Positions 1-7,070 of a stretch of DNA of 42,500 nucleotides are shown here, piece after piece (within the stretch, counting starts at the first letter, position 1; each line of letters starts with the position of its first letter). The stretch covers positions 1 to 42,500 of the forward strand of contig JAEDEK010000002.1 in the NCBI GenBank assembly GCA_016293365.1, in the 5' to 3' direction. Below the pieces are notes generated by a model, which saw only the letters and a list, made by a program, of their open reading frames with translations, did not search any database and had not been told where the DNA came from. A program made the translations under genes and the position numbers. The stretch is from Bulleidia sp. (lineage in GTDB: Bacteria; Bacillota_I; Bacilli_A; Erysipelotrichales; Erysipelotrichaceae).

Positions 1-42
1 ATTATATGACACATGTCTCTTTATTGCAACACCTTTTTTCAT
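1..42 (-). CDS. Possible start of a CDS running off the left edge
   Basis: An ATG on the minus strand at 42 opens a frame of 14 codons (MKKGVAIKRHVSYN) that leaves the window without a stop. There is no good ribosome site; the upstream sequence is A-rich. No family can be named from so few residues, and this may not be a gene. Confidence 0.2.
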   Translation of the reverse strand, partial: MKKGVAIKRHVSYN

Positions 43-141
43 TTTTTTATTCAGAATCTCTCACCCAGGTAAAACGATCCTGAATAATACCATCTCAATC
101 CACTTTTTCATACTCCTCTGTCAACGACAAGTATGACAACG

Positions 142-176
142 AAAAAAATCATGCCGCAAGGGGAAAGCATGATTTT
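142..176 (-). terminator. Rho-independent terminator of the small minus-strand gene
   Basis: Arms AAAATCATGC (145-154) and GCATGATTTT (167-176) pair perfectly around a 12-nt loop. Read on the minus strand, the stem is followed by a run of seven T. It lies 9 nt after the stop of the 43-codon gene at 185-316. Confidence 0.75.
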
Positions 177-184
177 CTGTTCGG

Positions 185-316
185 TCAGTGACAGTCGGGA
201 ACTACAAGGCTGTCAAAGCTGTCTCTCAATCGGATGTAAAGTTCAATATCGCTCAACTCCTCAGGGCAGATTCGAACTTCCATTCCAGTCTTTTCCGTTT
301 TCTGATCGGTATTCAT
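185..316 (-). CDS. Small hypothetical protein, 43 aa
   Basis: This short gene reads MNTDQKTEKTGMEVRICPEE at its start and ends VVPDCH. I do not recognise the family. The peptide is acidic, has no membrane segment and holds two cysteines. It is supported by a GAGGT ribosome site about 8 nt before the ATG, a stop directly followed by a strong terminator (142-176), and a position divergent from the aldo/keto reductase homologue with a perfect palindrome in between (378-405). An overlapping 29-codon frame starting MAKQPESEVKK lies on the same strand just upstream and could be an alternative or coupled product. Coding status is an inference from signals only. Confidence 0.45.
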   Translation of the reverse strand: MNTDQKTEKTGMEVRICPEELSDIELYIRLRDSFDSLVVPDCH

Positions 317-377
317 TCTTTTTTACCTCGCTTTCCGGCTGTTTTGCCATGACTGTATGGTACTCCCTTTTCTGCTT

Positions 378-405
378 TTCACTGTACATCATTCTGTACA
401 GTGAA
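378..405. promoter_or_regulatory. Perfect inverted repeat, candidate operator
   Basis: TTCACTGTACA (378-388) and TGTACAGTGAA (395-405) are exact reverse complements separated by 6 nt. Neither strand has a T-run after it, so it is more like an operator than a terminator. It sits between the divergent small gene (start 316) and the aldo/keto reductase homologue (start 502). The cognate regulator is unknown. A second, weaker dyad, TCACA-N5-TGTGA, lies at 415-429. Confidence 0.5.
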
Positions 406-455
406 GGATTTCTTTCACATTTTTTGTGATTTGTATGTTTTCCTGTCCCTTTTCA

Positions 456-483
456 TTGTGTGTTCACCTTGAACAGGTATAAT
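456..483 (+). promoter_or_regulatory. Promoter of the aldo/keto reductase homologue
   Basis: A perfect TATAAT (478-483) follows a weak -35 TTGTGT (456-461) at 16 bp. Transcription would start near 490, leaving only about 12 nt that hold the GGAGG ribosome site at 491-495. Confidence 0.55.
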
Positions 484-501
484 GATTTCCGGAGGATCAA
501 A

Positions 502-1356
502 ATGTCATCATCAATCAACTCACTTACGACAGAATTACATAACGGAATAACCATTCCAGTTTTTGGATACCGTGCAGATAAAGATCATGGAAACAGAAAC
601 TATGAAAACATCCTGACAGCCATTCAGGCAGGCTTCCGTCATTTTGACATTGCCTGTGATGGAGAAGCTGAGAAAACAGCAGGAAGAGCATTCAAAGACA
701 GTGGCCTGAAAAGATATGAACTGTTTCTGACAGCCAAGCTGGACAATGACAGCCATGGCTATCATCAGACACTGCGTGCTTTCGAAAACACCCTGAAGCG
801 TCTTGGTACCGACTATATCGATCTGTACCTGATCAACTGGCCGAATCCTGTCCGTTATCGCAGCAATTATGAAGAAACACTTGCGAAGACATGGGAAGCG
901 CTGGAAACCATGTATAAAAATGGAAAAGTCCATGCCATCGGTGTAGCCAACTTTGAAGCAAGACATATCGAATTCACGCTGGAGCATTCCGAAATCTCTC
1001 CAATGGTAAATCAGGCACGTGTCTATCCGGGATTCCCGTTTAAAGACAACGTCGAATGTGCCAACGAGCATAAGATCCAGACCATCGGTTTCCTGCCGCC
1101 AATGCACGATGCAATTCTTTCCTGCAAGGAACTTCAGATCTTCGCAGACAAATATCATGTCACTCCTCGACAGATCTGTGCTCGTTATCTTCTGGAAAAA
1201 AGCATTCTGCCACTCTGCCAGGGAAATGATATTGCTGAACTTTCCGATGTATTCAACACATTGAACTTCTCATTATCCAGGGAAGACATGCTGTTTCTGG
1301 ACAACATGAGAAACTACGGTCCAGACAACATCAATCCGGATACATGTGATTTCTGA
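502..1356 (+). CDS. Aldo/keto reductase-family protein, probably catalytically altered
   Basis: The 284-aa product has the AKR beta/alpha-barrel layout, including N-terminal LHNGITIPVFG, AGFRHFD, LGTDYIDLYLINWP, GVANF and the C-terminal GPDNINPDTCDF tail. The start at 502 is set by GGAGG six nt upstream; an upstream in-frame codon at 460 lacks a ribosome site. Against a normal AKR such as YtbE, the Asp (HFD) and Lys (LTAKL) of the catalytic tetrad remain, the Tyr of YGNE is replaced in DGEAE, and the His of LIHWP is Asn (LINWP). The usual IPKS...R..EN cofactor motif is also absent (LPLCQGNDIAE). It is therefore either a pseudoenzyme or an enzyme with changed chemistry. A terminator follows. 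Confidence 0.85.
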   Translation: MSSSINSLTTELHNGITIPVFGYRADKDHGNRNYENILTAIQAGFRHFDIACDGEAEKTAGRAFKDSGLKRYELFLTAKLDNDSHGYHQTLRAFENTLKRLGTDYIDLYLINWPNPVRYRSNYEETLAKTWEALETMYKNGKVHAIGVANFEARHIEFTLEHSEISPMVNQARVYPGFPFKDNVECANEHKIQTIGFLPPMHDAILSCKELQIFADKYHVTPRQICARYLLEKSILPLCQGNDIAELSDVFNTLNFSLSREDMLFLDNMRNYGPDNINPDTCDF

Positions 1357-1385
1357 TGCAGGATCTATTCCTGCATTATTTCTTT
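1357..1385 (+). terminator. Terminator after the aldo/keto reductase homologue
   Basis: TGCAGGA (1357-1363) pairs with TCCTGCA (1369-1375) and is followed by the T-rich TTATTTCTTT. It begins right at the stop codon. Confidence 0.6.
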
Positions 1386-1390
1386 GCCCT

Positions 1391-1414
1391 TAAAAAGTCA
1401 GGTTCCCCTGACTT
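1391..1414 (-). terminator. Terminator of the MATE gene
   Basis: AAGTCAGG (1395-1402) and CCTGACTT (1407-1414) form an 8-bp stem with a 4-nt loop. On the minus strand it overlaps the MATE stop codon and runs into TTTAA. It faces the converging terminator at 1357. Confidence 0.65.
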
Positions 1415-2771
1415 ACTCTGTTAATGCATTTTCTATTTCCATCTGTTTTGTCAGCCTGCATACGATCAGAATGCACATTGGAACAACATACAGACATCCA
1501 CCGATCCACGCCACCTGATCTGCAAACGTAATTGCATTATAGCCGAACATCGGCACAAACACAAAGGACACAACAATACGGCAGATCATTTCAATCACAC
1601 CTGCAAATACCGCCTTGCCGGCATACCCAAGCCCCTGTATGGACAGACGCTCCGTATTCAGAAATCCAAGTGACCACCAGAATATCGCCATACGACACAC
1701 ATACAGATAGGCAGCATCCAGTACCTGTGTATTACCGCTGTCCACAAACAGCATGCACATGGTTCTGCCAGCCAGAATCATGATAATCCCTGCTGCCAGA
1801 CCATACCCAACAGCCATAGCGGTTCCCTGAATGATTCCCTTTCTGACACGGTCCATTTTACGTGCACCATAATTCTGAGACGCAAAGGTCGATACCGCCG
1901 TAGCAAAAGCATCAAACGGACACATCATAAACTGTTTGATTTTCATTCCTGCAGTAAATGCGGATACATACAGCGTACCAAGAGAGTTGTTTGCACTCTG
2001 CATGACCATCGATCCGATTGCTGTGATGGAAAACTGCAGGCCCATTGGAAGACCCATCACAAGCAGTCTGCGGGAAAGTTCCCATGAAAAGACACGATCT
2101 TCCTTGCGCAGATGAAGAATATCAAACTTCCGGATAATCAGTACAAGGCAGCAGATTCCACTGATTGCCTGAGACACAATGGTTGCTAATGCCGCCCCAG
2201 CTGTTCCCATATGCAATACCATGATGCAGAAAAAATCCAGAAAGATATTGATGATCGCCGACATCGCAAGAAACAGAAATGGTGTTTTGGAATCCCCGAT
2301 GGAACGAAGAATACCGGACAGGTAGTTATATACAATTGTAAACGGAATACCAAGAAAGATAATCAGCAGATAGGAATAGGACATGGAAAAAATATCAGAT
2401 GGTACCTGTAATCCATGCAGTATGGTTCCACATAATACAGATGTCACAAGTGTCAGTGTACCACCAAGTAGAGCAGCCCAGATGGAACCTGAAAAAATGA
2501 ACCTGCGCATGCCGGAATAGTCTTCCGCCCCAAACCTCTGAGCTACCGGGATGGAGAATCCGACACACATTCCCATGACAAATCCAAGCACAAAAAACTG
2601 TACCGAGCTGGAAGACCCTACTGCCGCCAGTGCATCCGCCCCAAGTGTCTGACCGACAATTGCCGCATCGACCATGTTATATGTCTGCTGGAACAGATTT
2701 CCCAGCAGGAGTGGAATGGAAAACCTGAGAATCAGTCCAAAAGGCTTTCCCTGTGTCATACTTCCCTTCAT
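1413..2771 (-). CDS. MATE-family multidrug/Na+ antiporter-like exporter
   Basis: A 452-aa, very hydrophobic protein of typical MATE length with about 12 membrane segments. Family features are the start region FGLILRFSIPLLLGNLFQQTYNMVDAAIVG, the DALAAVGSS motif and the pseudo-symmetric second half (GLPMGLQFSITAIGSM). MATE proteins export cationic drugs or metabolites using Na+ or H+ gradients; the substrate here cannot be told. AAAGGAGG seven nt upstream fixes the ATG at 2771. A TATAAT at 2802-2807 (minus strand) gives it its own promoter, so it is probably separate from the copper operon upstream, which has a terminator at 2824-2845. Confidence 0.92.
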   Translation of the reverse strand: MKGSMTQGKPFGLILRFSIPLLLGNLFQQTYNMVDAAIVGQTLGADALAAVGSSSSVQFFVLGFVMGMCVGFSIPVAQRFGAEDYSGMRRFIFSGSIWAALLGGTLTLVTSVLCGTILHGLQVPSDIFSMSYSYLLIIFLGIPFTIVYNYLSGILRSIGDSKTPFLFLAMSAIINIFLDFFCIMVLHMGTAGAALATIVSQAISGICCLVLIIRKFDILHLRKEDRVFSWELSRRLLVMGLPMGLQFSITAIGSMVMQSANNSLGTLYVSAFTAGMKIKQFMMCPFDAFATAVSTFASQNYGARKMDRVRKGIIQGTAMAVGYGLAAGIIMILAGRTMCMLFVDSGNTQVLDAAYLYVCRMAIFWWSLGFLNTERLSIQGLGYAGKAVFAGVIEMICRIVVSFVFVPMFGYNAITFADQVAWIGGCLYVVPMCILIVCRLTKQMEIENALTE

Positions 2772-2823
2772 GCAATGCCTCCTTTAAATAAAAACCACAT
2801 TATTATATTACGATCGGCAAAAA

Positions 2824-2845
2824 TGAAAAGAGGGAATCTCCCTCT
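2824..2845 (-). terminator. Terminator of the csoR-copA operon
   Basis: AGAGGGA (2829-2835) and TCCCTCT (2839-2845) form a perfect 7-bp stem with a 3-nt loop, followed on the minus strand by TTTTCATTTTT. It lies 5 nt after the copA stop. Confidence 0.75.
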
Positions 2846-2850
2846 GATCA

Positions 2851-3060
2851 TCAGTCAATCGAAACAAATGTGAAATCTCTGTCTTCAATTGCCTTACGGA
2901 TGACATCAGCATTCACGTCTTTGGACATGGTGCATTCCGCCGTACCTTTCTGGGCAGATACAACAGCCTGTTCAATGCCGTCGATGGCTTCCAGTGCCTT
3001 GCGTACGGACATTTCACAGTGCCCACACATCATACCTTCAATCTTTACAGTTTTCTTCAT
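2851..3060 (-). CDS. Nested CopZ-like copper chaperone from an internal start in copA
   Basis: Within the copA frame an ATG at 3060 begins a complete 69-aa heavy-metal-associated domain (MKKTVKIEGMMCGHC...). AGGAGG lies 9 nt before this ATG, on the minus strand at 3070-3075, and is itself translated as part of the linker (IRR). The linker from residue 733 to 757 of CopA looks like a former intergenic spacer. The simplest reading is that a copA stop codon was lost, fusing CopA to a downstream copZ whose ribosome site remains. If the site works, the cell makes both the fused ATPase and free chaperone. The sequence shows the signals; separate production is inference. Confidence 0.5.
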   Translation of the reverse strand: MKKTVKIEGMMCGHCEMSVRKALEAIDGIEQAVVSAQKGTAECTMSKDVNADVIRKAIEDRDFTFVSID

Positions 3061-5331
3061 TGTATGTTTCCTCCTGATATCTGAAAAATCAACTGATTTC
3101 TGTTTTCTGATCATATCCTTTTTTTCTTCATACAACCTGCATCTGTTCAACCTTAGTGCATTCATACATACAGTAAAACTGGATAATGACATGGCTGCAG
3201 CGCCAAACATCGGATTCATATGGATTCCAGCCACGACACCAGCCGCAACTGGAATCAGCAGAGCATTGTAGGCAAATGCCCAGAACAGGTTTTCATGAAT
3301 GTTGCGCAGAACCTTTCTGCTCAGATGTACCAGTGCCGGTATATCTGACAGCCTGGAATTCATCAGAACAATATCCGCACTGTCAATCGCAACATCTGTC
3401 CCTGCACCGATGGCAATACCGATCTGAGCACTCACAAGAGAAGGTGCATCATTGATACCATCGCCCACCATCGCTGTTACTCCCTGGCTGCCAAGAGCAT
3501 CAATTACCTGCTGCTTGTCTTCCGGCAGCATTTCCGCAATGACATGATCCACCCCTGCCTGTCTGCCGATTGCTTCAGCAGTTGCCTTACGATCACCCGA
3601 ACACATGACAGTCACAATGCCCATGCGTTTCAGTCTTTCGATTGCAGATGCAGAATCTTCGCGGATTACATCTGCAACATAGATCACTCCAAGCAGTGCA
3701 TCATCTTTCATAAACAGAAGCGGCGTCTTTCCCTGACTGCTTTTTTCTTCAATATCCGCTTTCACATCTGAATCAATCCGGCACAATTCACCGATCCAGG
3801 AAAGATTTCCCCCTCGAATCAGATGTCCATCCATCCTTGCATGAATTCCTCTGCCGTTTTCAACTGTCACATCTGTTCCATCCATCACTGACACGCCATT
3901 TTCCTGCCCATACTGAGCAACCGCCTGTCCAACCGGATGGGAGGACTTCTTTTCAAGTGATACGGCATATGTCAGAAGTTCTTTTTTCTGACTGACTGCT
4001 GTAATATCTGTAACATGCATGACGCCCTGCGTAATCGTACCGGTTTTATCCATGACACAGATTTCCATTCTGCCGGCATTTTCCAGAGCTTCCGCATTTT
4101 TAAACAGAATGCCATGTTTTGCAGCAACACCATTTCCGACCATAATAGCAGTTGGCGTTGCCAGTCCAAGCGCACATGGACATGCTACAACAAGTACTGT
4201 TACAGCATGTGTCAGAGCATTTTCCAATGGTGCTCCCGCAGTCAGCCATCCAGCCAGGACAACAGTGGCAATGAGGATAATGGATGGTACGAAGATACCG
4301 GAAACACGATCTGCGATCCTTGCGATCGGTGCCTTGGAATCAGATGCCTGTGCCACAAGTTCAATAATTCTGGAAAATCCGGTATCTTTGCCGACTTTCT
4401 GTGCCTTTACAACAACATGACCGGAAGTGTTGATCGAGGTTGCCATCACAGAATCGCCTGCCTGTTTATCAACAGGTACGGATTCCCCTGTTAATGAAGA
4501 TTCATCAAAACCTGCACTGCCCTGTACAATCACCCCATCAGCCGCAACGGATTCACCAGCCCTTACAACAAACAGATCATTCACCTGAAGCTGATCCGCA
4601 TCAACTGTTACTTCCTGTCCATCCCGCAGTACAACTGCCGTTTTCGGTGCAAGCGAAATCAGCTGACGCAATGCACTGGTTGTTTTCCCTTTGCTCAAAG
4701 ATTCCATGGTTTTGCCGACTGTAATTAAAGATGGAATCATCGCTGCCGTTTCAAAATAGAGACTGTGCACGGCAGCCATTGCCCCCTCATGTTCCATACC
4801 ACTCATCTGCAACAGTACAAGAAAGGAATAAATAAATGAGATTCCACTTCCCAGCGCAACCAGGGTATCCATATTGGATGATCCATGCCGAAGTGCCTTC
4901 CAACCTGAAACAAAGAATTTTCTGTTGATCATCAGCACAATCATCGCCAACGTCATCTGAATGATCCCGTTTCCAACAGGATTGTGTTCCAGAAAGGACG
5001 GTACAGGCAATGACAGCATATGTCCCATACTGAAATACATCAGAACTGTCAGAAATCCGATGGAATACTTCAGTCTTTTCAAAAGTTCAGGTGTTTCCCT
5101 GTCTTCATAGGGATCCTGCTGAGACTGCTGCTTTCCTTTCAAAGATGCACCATAACCGGCATCCTTCACGGCCGCTATCACTGCTTTCTCATCTGCATTT
5201 CCTTCTACCTGCATGGAATTTGAAAGCAGGGATACATTGACAGAAGTCACACCCGCTACCTGTTCCACAGCTTTTGTCACATGTGCCTGACAGGAGGCAC
5301 AGCTCATTCCCGTAATCTGATATTCTTTCAT
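2851..5331 (-). CDS. copA: Copper-exporting P1B-type ATPase CopA with a C-terminal CopZ-like domain
   Basis: An 826-aa P-type ATPase. An N-terminal heavy-metal domain has CxxC at C11/C14. Membrane helices, the TGES actuator loop (281-284), the CPC metal site (384-386), DKTGT phosphorylation site (D428), HP dipeptide (H465-P466) and GDGINDAP hinge (623-630) follow in order. YN (688-689) and MSLSS (714-718) in the last helices match Cu+ transporters, so it should pump Cu+ out of the cytoplasm. After the normal CopA end (near residue 733) a 25-residue linker joins a second heavy-metal domain (CGHC, 769-772). Its start overlaps the csoR stop as ATGA, so the pair is co-translated. The C-terminal fusion is unusual; see the nested entry at 2851-3060. 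Confidence 0.95.
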   Translation of the reverse strand: MKEYQITGMSCASCQAHVTKAVEQVAGVTSVNVSLLSNSMQVEGNADEKAVIAAVKDAGYGASLKGKQQSQQDPYEDRETPELLKRLKYSIGFLTVLMYFSMGHMLSLPVPSFLEHNPVGNGIIQMTLAMIVLMINRKFFVSGWKALRHGSSNMDTLVALGSGISFIYSFLVLLQMSGMEHEGAMAAVHSLYFETAAMIPSLITVGKTMESLSKGKTTSALRQLISLAPKTAVVLRDGQEVTVDADQLQVNDLFVVRAGESVAADGVIVQGSAGFDESSLTGESVPVDKQAGDSVMATSINTSGHVVVKAQKVGKDTGFSRIIELVAQASDSKAPIARIADRVSGIFVPSIILIATVVLAGWLTAGAPLENALTHAVTVLVVACPCALGLATPTAIMVGNGVAAKHGILFKNAEALENAGRMEICVMDKTGTITQGVMHVTDITAVSQKKELLTYAVSLEKKSSHPVGQAVAQYGQENGVSVMDGTDVTVENGRGIHARMDGHLIRGGNLSWIGELCRIDSDVKADIEEKSSQGKTPLLFMKDDALLGVIYVADVIREDSASAIERLKRMGIVTVMCSGDRKATAEAIGRQAGVDHVIAEMLPEDKQQVIDALGSQGVTAMVGDGINDAPSLVSAQIGIAIGAGTDVAIDSADIVLMNSRLSDIPALVHLSRKVLRNIHENLFWAFAYNALLIPVAAGVVAGIHMNPMFGAAAMSLSSFTVCMNALRLNRCRLYEEKKDMIRKQKSVDFSDIRRKHTMKKTVKIEGMMCGHCEMSVRKALEAIDGIEQAVVSAQKGTAECTMSKDVNADVIRKAIEDRDFTFVSID

Positions 5332-5618
5332 TTCATCAGCCTCTGCAGAACTTCCATCAGCTCATCCATGCTTTCATTGTTACCTGCGACAATATCATCA
5401 TGAACGCATGTCTGTATATGCCGGGAAAGCAGTTCCCTGTTAAAAGCATTCAAAGCACCCGTCAGTGCAGATACCTGAATCAGAATATCCGGACAGTATG
5501 CGTCTTCTTCCACCATTTTCTGTATACCCCTGATCTGTCCTTCTGCTTTTTTCAGACGATTGATCAGCTTTTTCTTTTCTTCTTCATTTCTGTATGTATG
5601 TTCTTTACAGCAATGCAT
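5328..5618 (-). CDS. csoR: CsoR-family copper-sensing repressor
   Basis: A 96-aa all-helical DUF156 protein. The Cu+ ligands of CsoR, Cys-His-Cys with spacing 25 and 4, are present as C42, H67 and C71 counted from this start (YCPD, RHIQTC). The repressor binds its operator without copper and releases it on Cu+ binding. ATG 5618 is chosen because GGAGG (5628-5632) lies 9 nt upstream; a GTG six codons earlier has none. An extra Cys-Cys pair near the N-terminus (MHCCKEH) could also bind metal. It is the first gene of csoR-copA and the operator at 5645-5663 predicts autoregulation. Confidence 0.93.
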   Translation of the reverse strand: MHCCKEHTYRNEEEKKKLINRLKKAEGQIRGIQKMVEEDAYCPDILIQVSALTGALNAFNRELLSRHIQTCVHDDIVAGNNESMDELMEVLQRLMK

Positions 5619-5642
5619 ATCTCTGTTCCTCCACACTCATAG

Positions 5643-5669
5643 ATTATACCCCCTGGGGGTATATGTCAA
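5643..5669 (-). promoter_or_regulatory. csoR-copA promoter with a CsoR operator filling the spacer
   Basis: TATACCCCCTGGGGGTATA (5645-5663) is a perfect dyad with 9-bp arms, the classic G/C-tract CsoR operator. On the minus strand TTGACA (5664-5669) and TATAAT (5643-5648) flank it with a 15-bp spacer, so bound CsoR would cover the promoter. The leader is about 18 nt. Confidence 0.9.
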
Positions 5670-5759
5670 AAGAAATGCTTTCCGGTTTGTGGAAATCTGT
5701 TTTTACGCTTTATTCCCTTTGGAATCTGTACTAGAATGGAACGTACTCCGGAGGTATAA

Positions 5760-6059
5760 ATGACTTTAATCAATGTTGCATGTCCTTTAAAACAGGATGA
5801 AATCAAAGCAAAACTGGAGGCACTGCAGTCTCCTTCCTATACATACGTCAGACGTCTTTCACCGGTTGAAATGCAGTTTGATGTCATCAGTGATGAATCT
5901 GTCGATCCGATTTCCTTTACGAAGAAAATGATCCGCTCTCTTCCAAACGGAAACGTACTGTTTTTTCAGGTCCTCTACGATGGACAGTTCTTCGATGGTG
6001 GCCCGATTTATGCTCCTGGCACACCGGAATATGAGATGATGCATAAAAGAAGAGGTTGA
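5760..6059 (+). CDS. Hypothetical protein, 99 aa
   Basis: I do not recognise this family. It is a soluble protein with predicted strands (TYVRRLSPVEMQFDVIS, NGNVLFFQVLYDGQFFDGG), no signal peptide and no membrane segment. GGAGG with a good spacing precedes the ATG, and a TAGAAT -10 box (5732-5737) lies upstream. The stop is only 2 nt before the start of the YitT-family gene, so the two are probably translated together and may work together at the membrane. Confidence 0.75.
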   Translation: MTLINVACPLKQDEIKAKLEALQSPSYTYVRRLSPVEMQFDVISDESVDPISFTKKMIRSLPNGNVLFFQVLYDGQFFDGGPIYAPGTPEYEMMHKRRG

Positions 6060-6061
6060 AT

Positions 6062-6922
6062 ATGACTGAAAAAAAGATACGTCACACTTTACGCCCTGTT
6101 ATTACAGTTCTTGCTTCCGTTCTGATGGCAGTGAATATCAGAATGTTTGTCAAGGTGGGTGGTCTGTATCCCGGTGGGGCTACTGGTCTGACTGTATTAA
6201 CCCAGGCGATCTGCGAACGCTTTTTCAATCTGGATGTTCCGTATACGATTGTCAATATTGCGTGGAATGCAGTTCCTGTATACATCGGTTTCCGCTATAT
6301 CGGAAAGAAATTCACGATGTATTCCCTGATTATGATTCTGCTCAGCGGTTTCCTTGTCGATATGATCCCACCTTTATCCATCACTTATGATCTGCTTCTG
6401 ATCGCGGTATTCGGTGGTATCATCAATGGCTTTGTCGTTTCCCTGTGCCTGAGTTTCCATACAACCACAGGAGGAACAGACTTCATCTCCATTTTCCTTT
6501 CTCAGAAATACAATATGGATACATTCAATATGGTACTGGGACTGAATATTGTCATCCTCGGTATTGCCGGCGTTCTTTTTGGCTGGGACAAGGCATTGTA
6601 TTCGATTATCTTTCAGTTCACATCCACACAGGTCCTGCACACCTTCTATCGCGCCTATCAGCAGGTATCACTGTTTGTCATTTCCGACAAACCACATGAG
6701 ATTGCAGAAAATATCCATAAACTGACAAATCATGGAGCAACCATCATCAAATGTGAAGGTGCCTATACTGACGAAGAAAGAAAGATGGTCTATTCTGTCA
6801 TCAATGCCAATTCAGAGCATTCCGTCATCACTCAGATCAGAAAGATCGATCCTCATGCCTTCATCAACTGTGTACGCACAAAGGAAATCAAAGGCAACTT
6901 CCATCAGGAACAGCATGACTGA
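6062..6922 (+). CDS. YitT-family membrane protein with C-terminal DUF2179 domain
   Basis: A 286-aa protein with about five to six membrane helices (VLASVLMAVNIRMFVKVGG, the conserved GGLYPGGATGL, LLLIAVFGGIINGFVVSL, TTGGTDFIS) followed by a soluble domain from about residue 200 (QQVSLFVISDKPHEIAENI) ending ALINCVRTKEIKG-like. This is the DUF161 plus DUF2179 architecture of YitT/YebE proteins, whose transport role is not settled. ATG 6062 is preceded by AGAGG; a TTG two codons earlier is less likely. It is coupled to the 99-aa gene upstream and followed by a strong terminator. Confidence 0.88.
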   Translation: MTEKKIRHTLRPVITVLASVLMAVNIRMFVKVGGLYPGGATGLTVLTQAICERFFNLDVPYTIVNIAWNAVPVYIGFRYIGKKFTMYSLIMILLSGFLVDMIPPLSITYDLLLIAVFGGIINGFVVSLCLSFHTTTGGTDFISIFLSQKYNMDTFNMVLGLNIVILGIAGVLFGWDKALYSIIFQFTSTQVLHTFYRAYQQVSLFVISDKPHEIAENIHKLTNHGATIIKCEGAYTDEERKMVYSVINANSEHSVITQIRKIDPHAFINCVRTKEIKGNFHQEQHD

Positions 6923-6954
6923 TCCGTGTTCTTAGACAATTACACTGACTTACT

Positions 6955-6980
6955 GGAAGCATGATTCATGCTTCCTTTTT
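6955..6980 (+). terminator. Terminator after the YitT-family gene
   Basis: GGAAGCATG (6955-6963) and CATGCTTCC (6967-6975) form a perfect 9-bp stem with a 3-nt loop, followed by five T. Confidence 0.88.
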
Positions 6981-7070
6981 CCTGTATGTCAGCCATTGTT
7001 ATTTTAAAGATTTTTATATGTTCCATTCTTTTACAGCCATTTTCAGCTGCTGCGGTGTATAATGACAGGC

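Noticed and set aside
133..429. Plus-strand 98-codon frame at the left end
   Set aside because: It runs through a minus-strand terminator and a palindrome, has no ribosome site and a Cys/Phe/Ser-rich product. The minus-strand 43-codon gene explains the region better.
535..1158. Minus-strand open frame opposite the aldo/keto reductase homologue
   Set aside because: No ribosome site or terminator of its own and no domain; the plus strand carries a recognisable fold.
2851..5331. CopA C-terminal fusion as a sequencing error
   Set aside because: Kept as real because both domains and the linker are in one frame with no stop. A base error cannot be excluded from one sequence, so it is noted in the finding.
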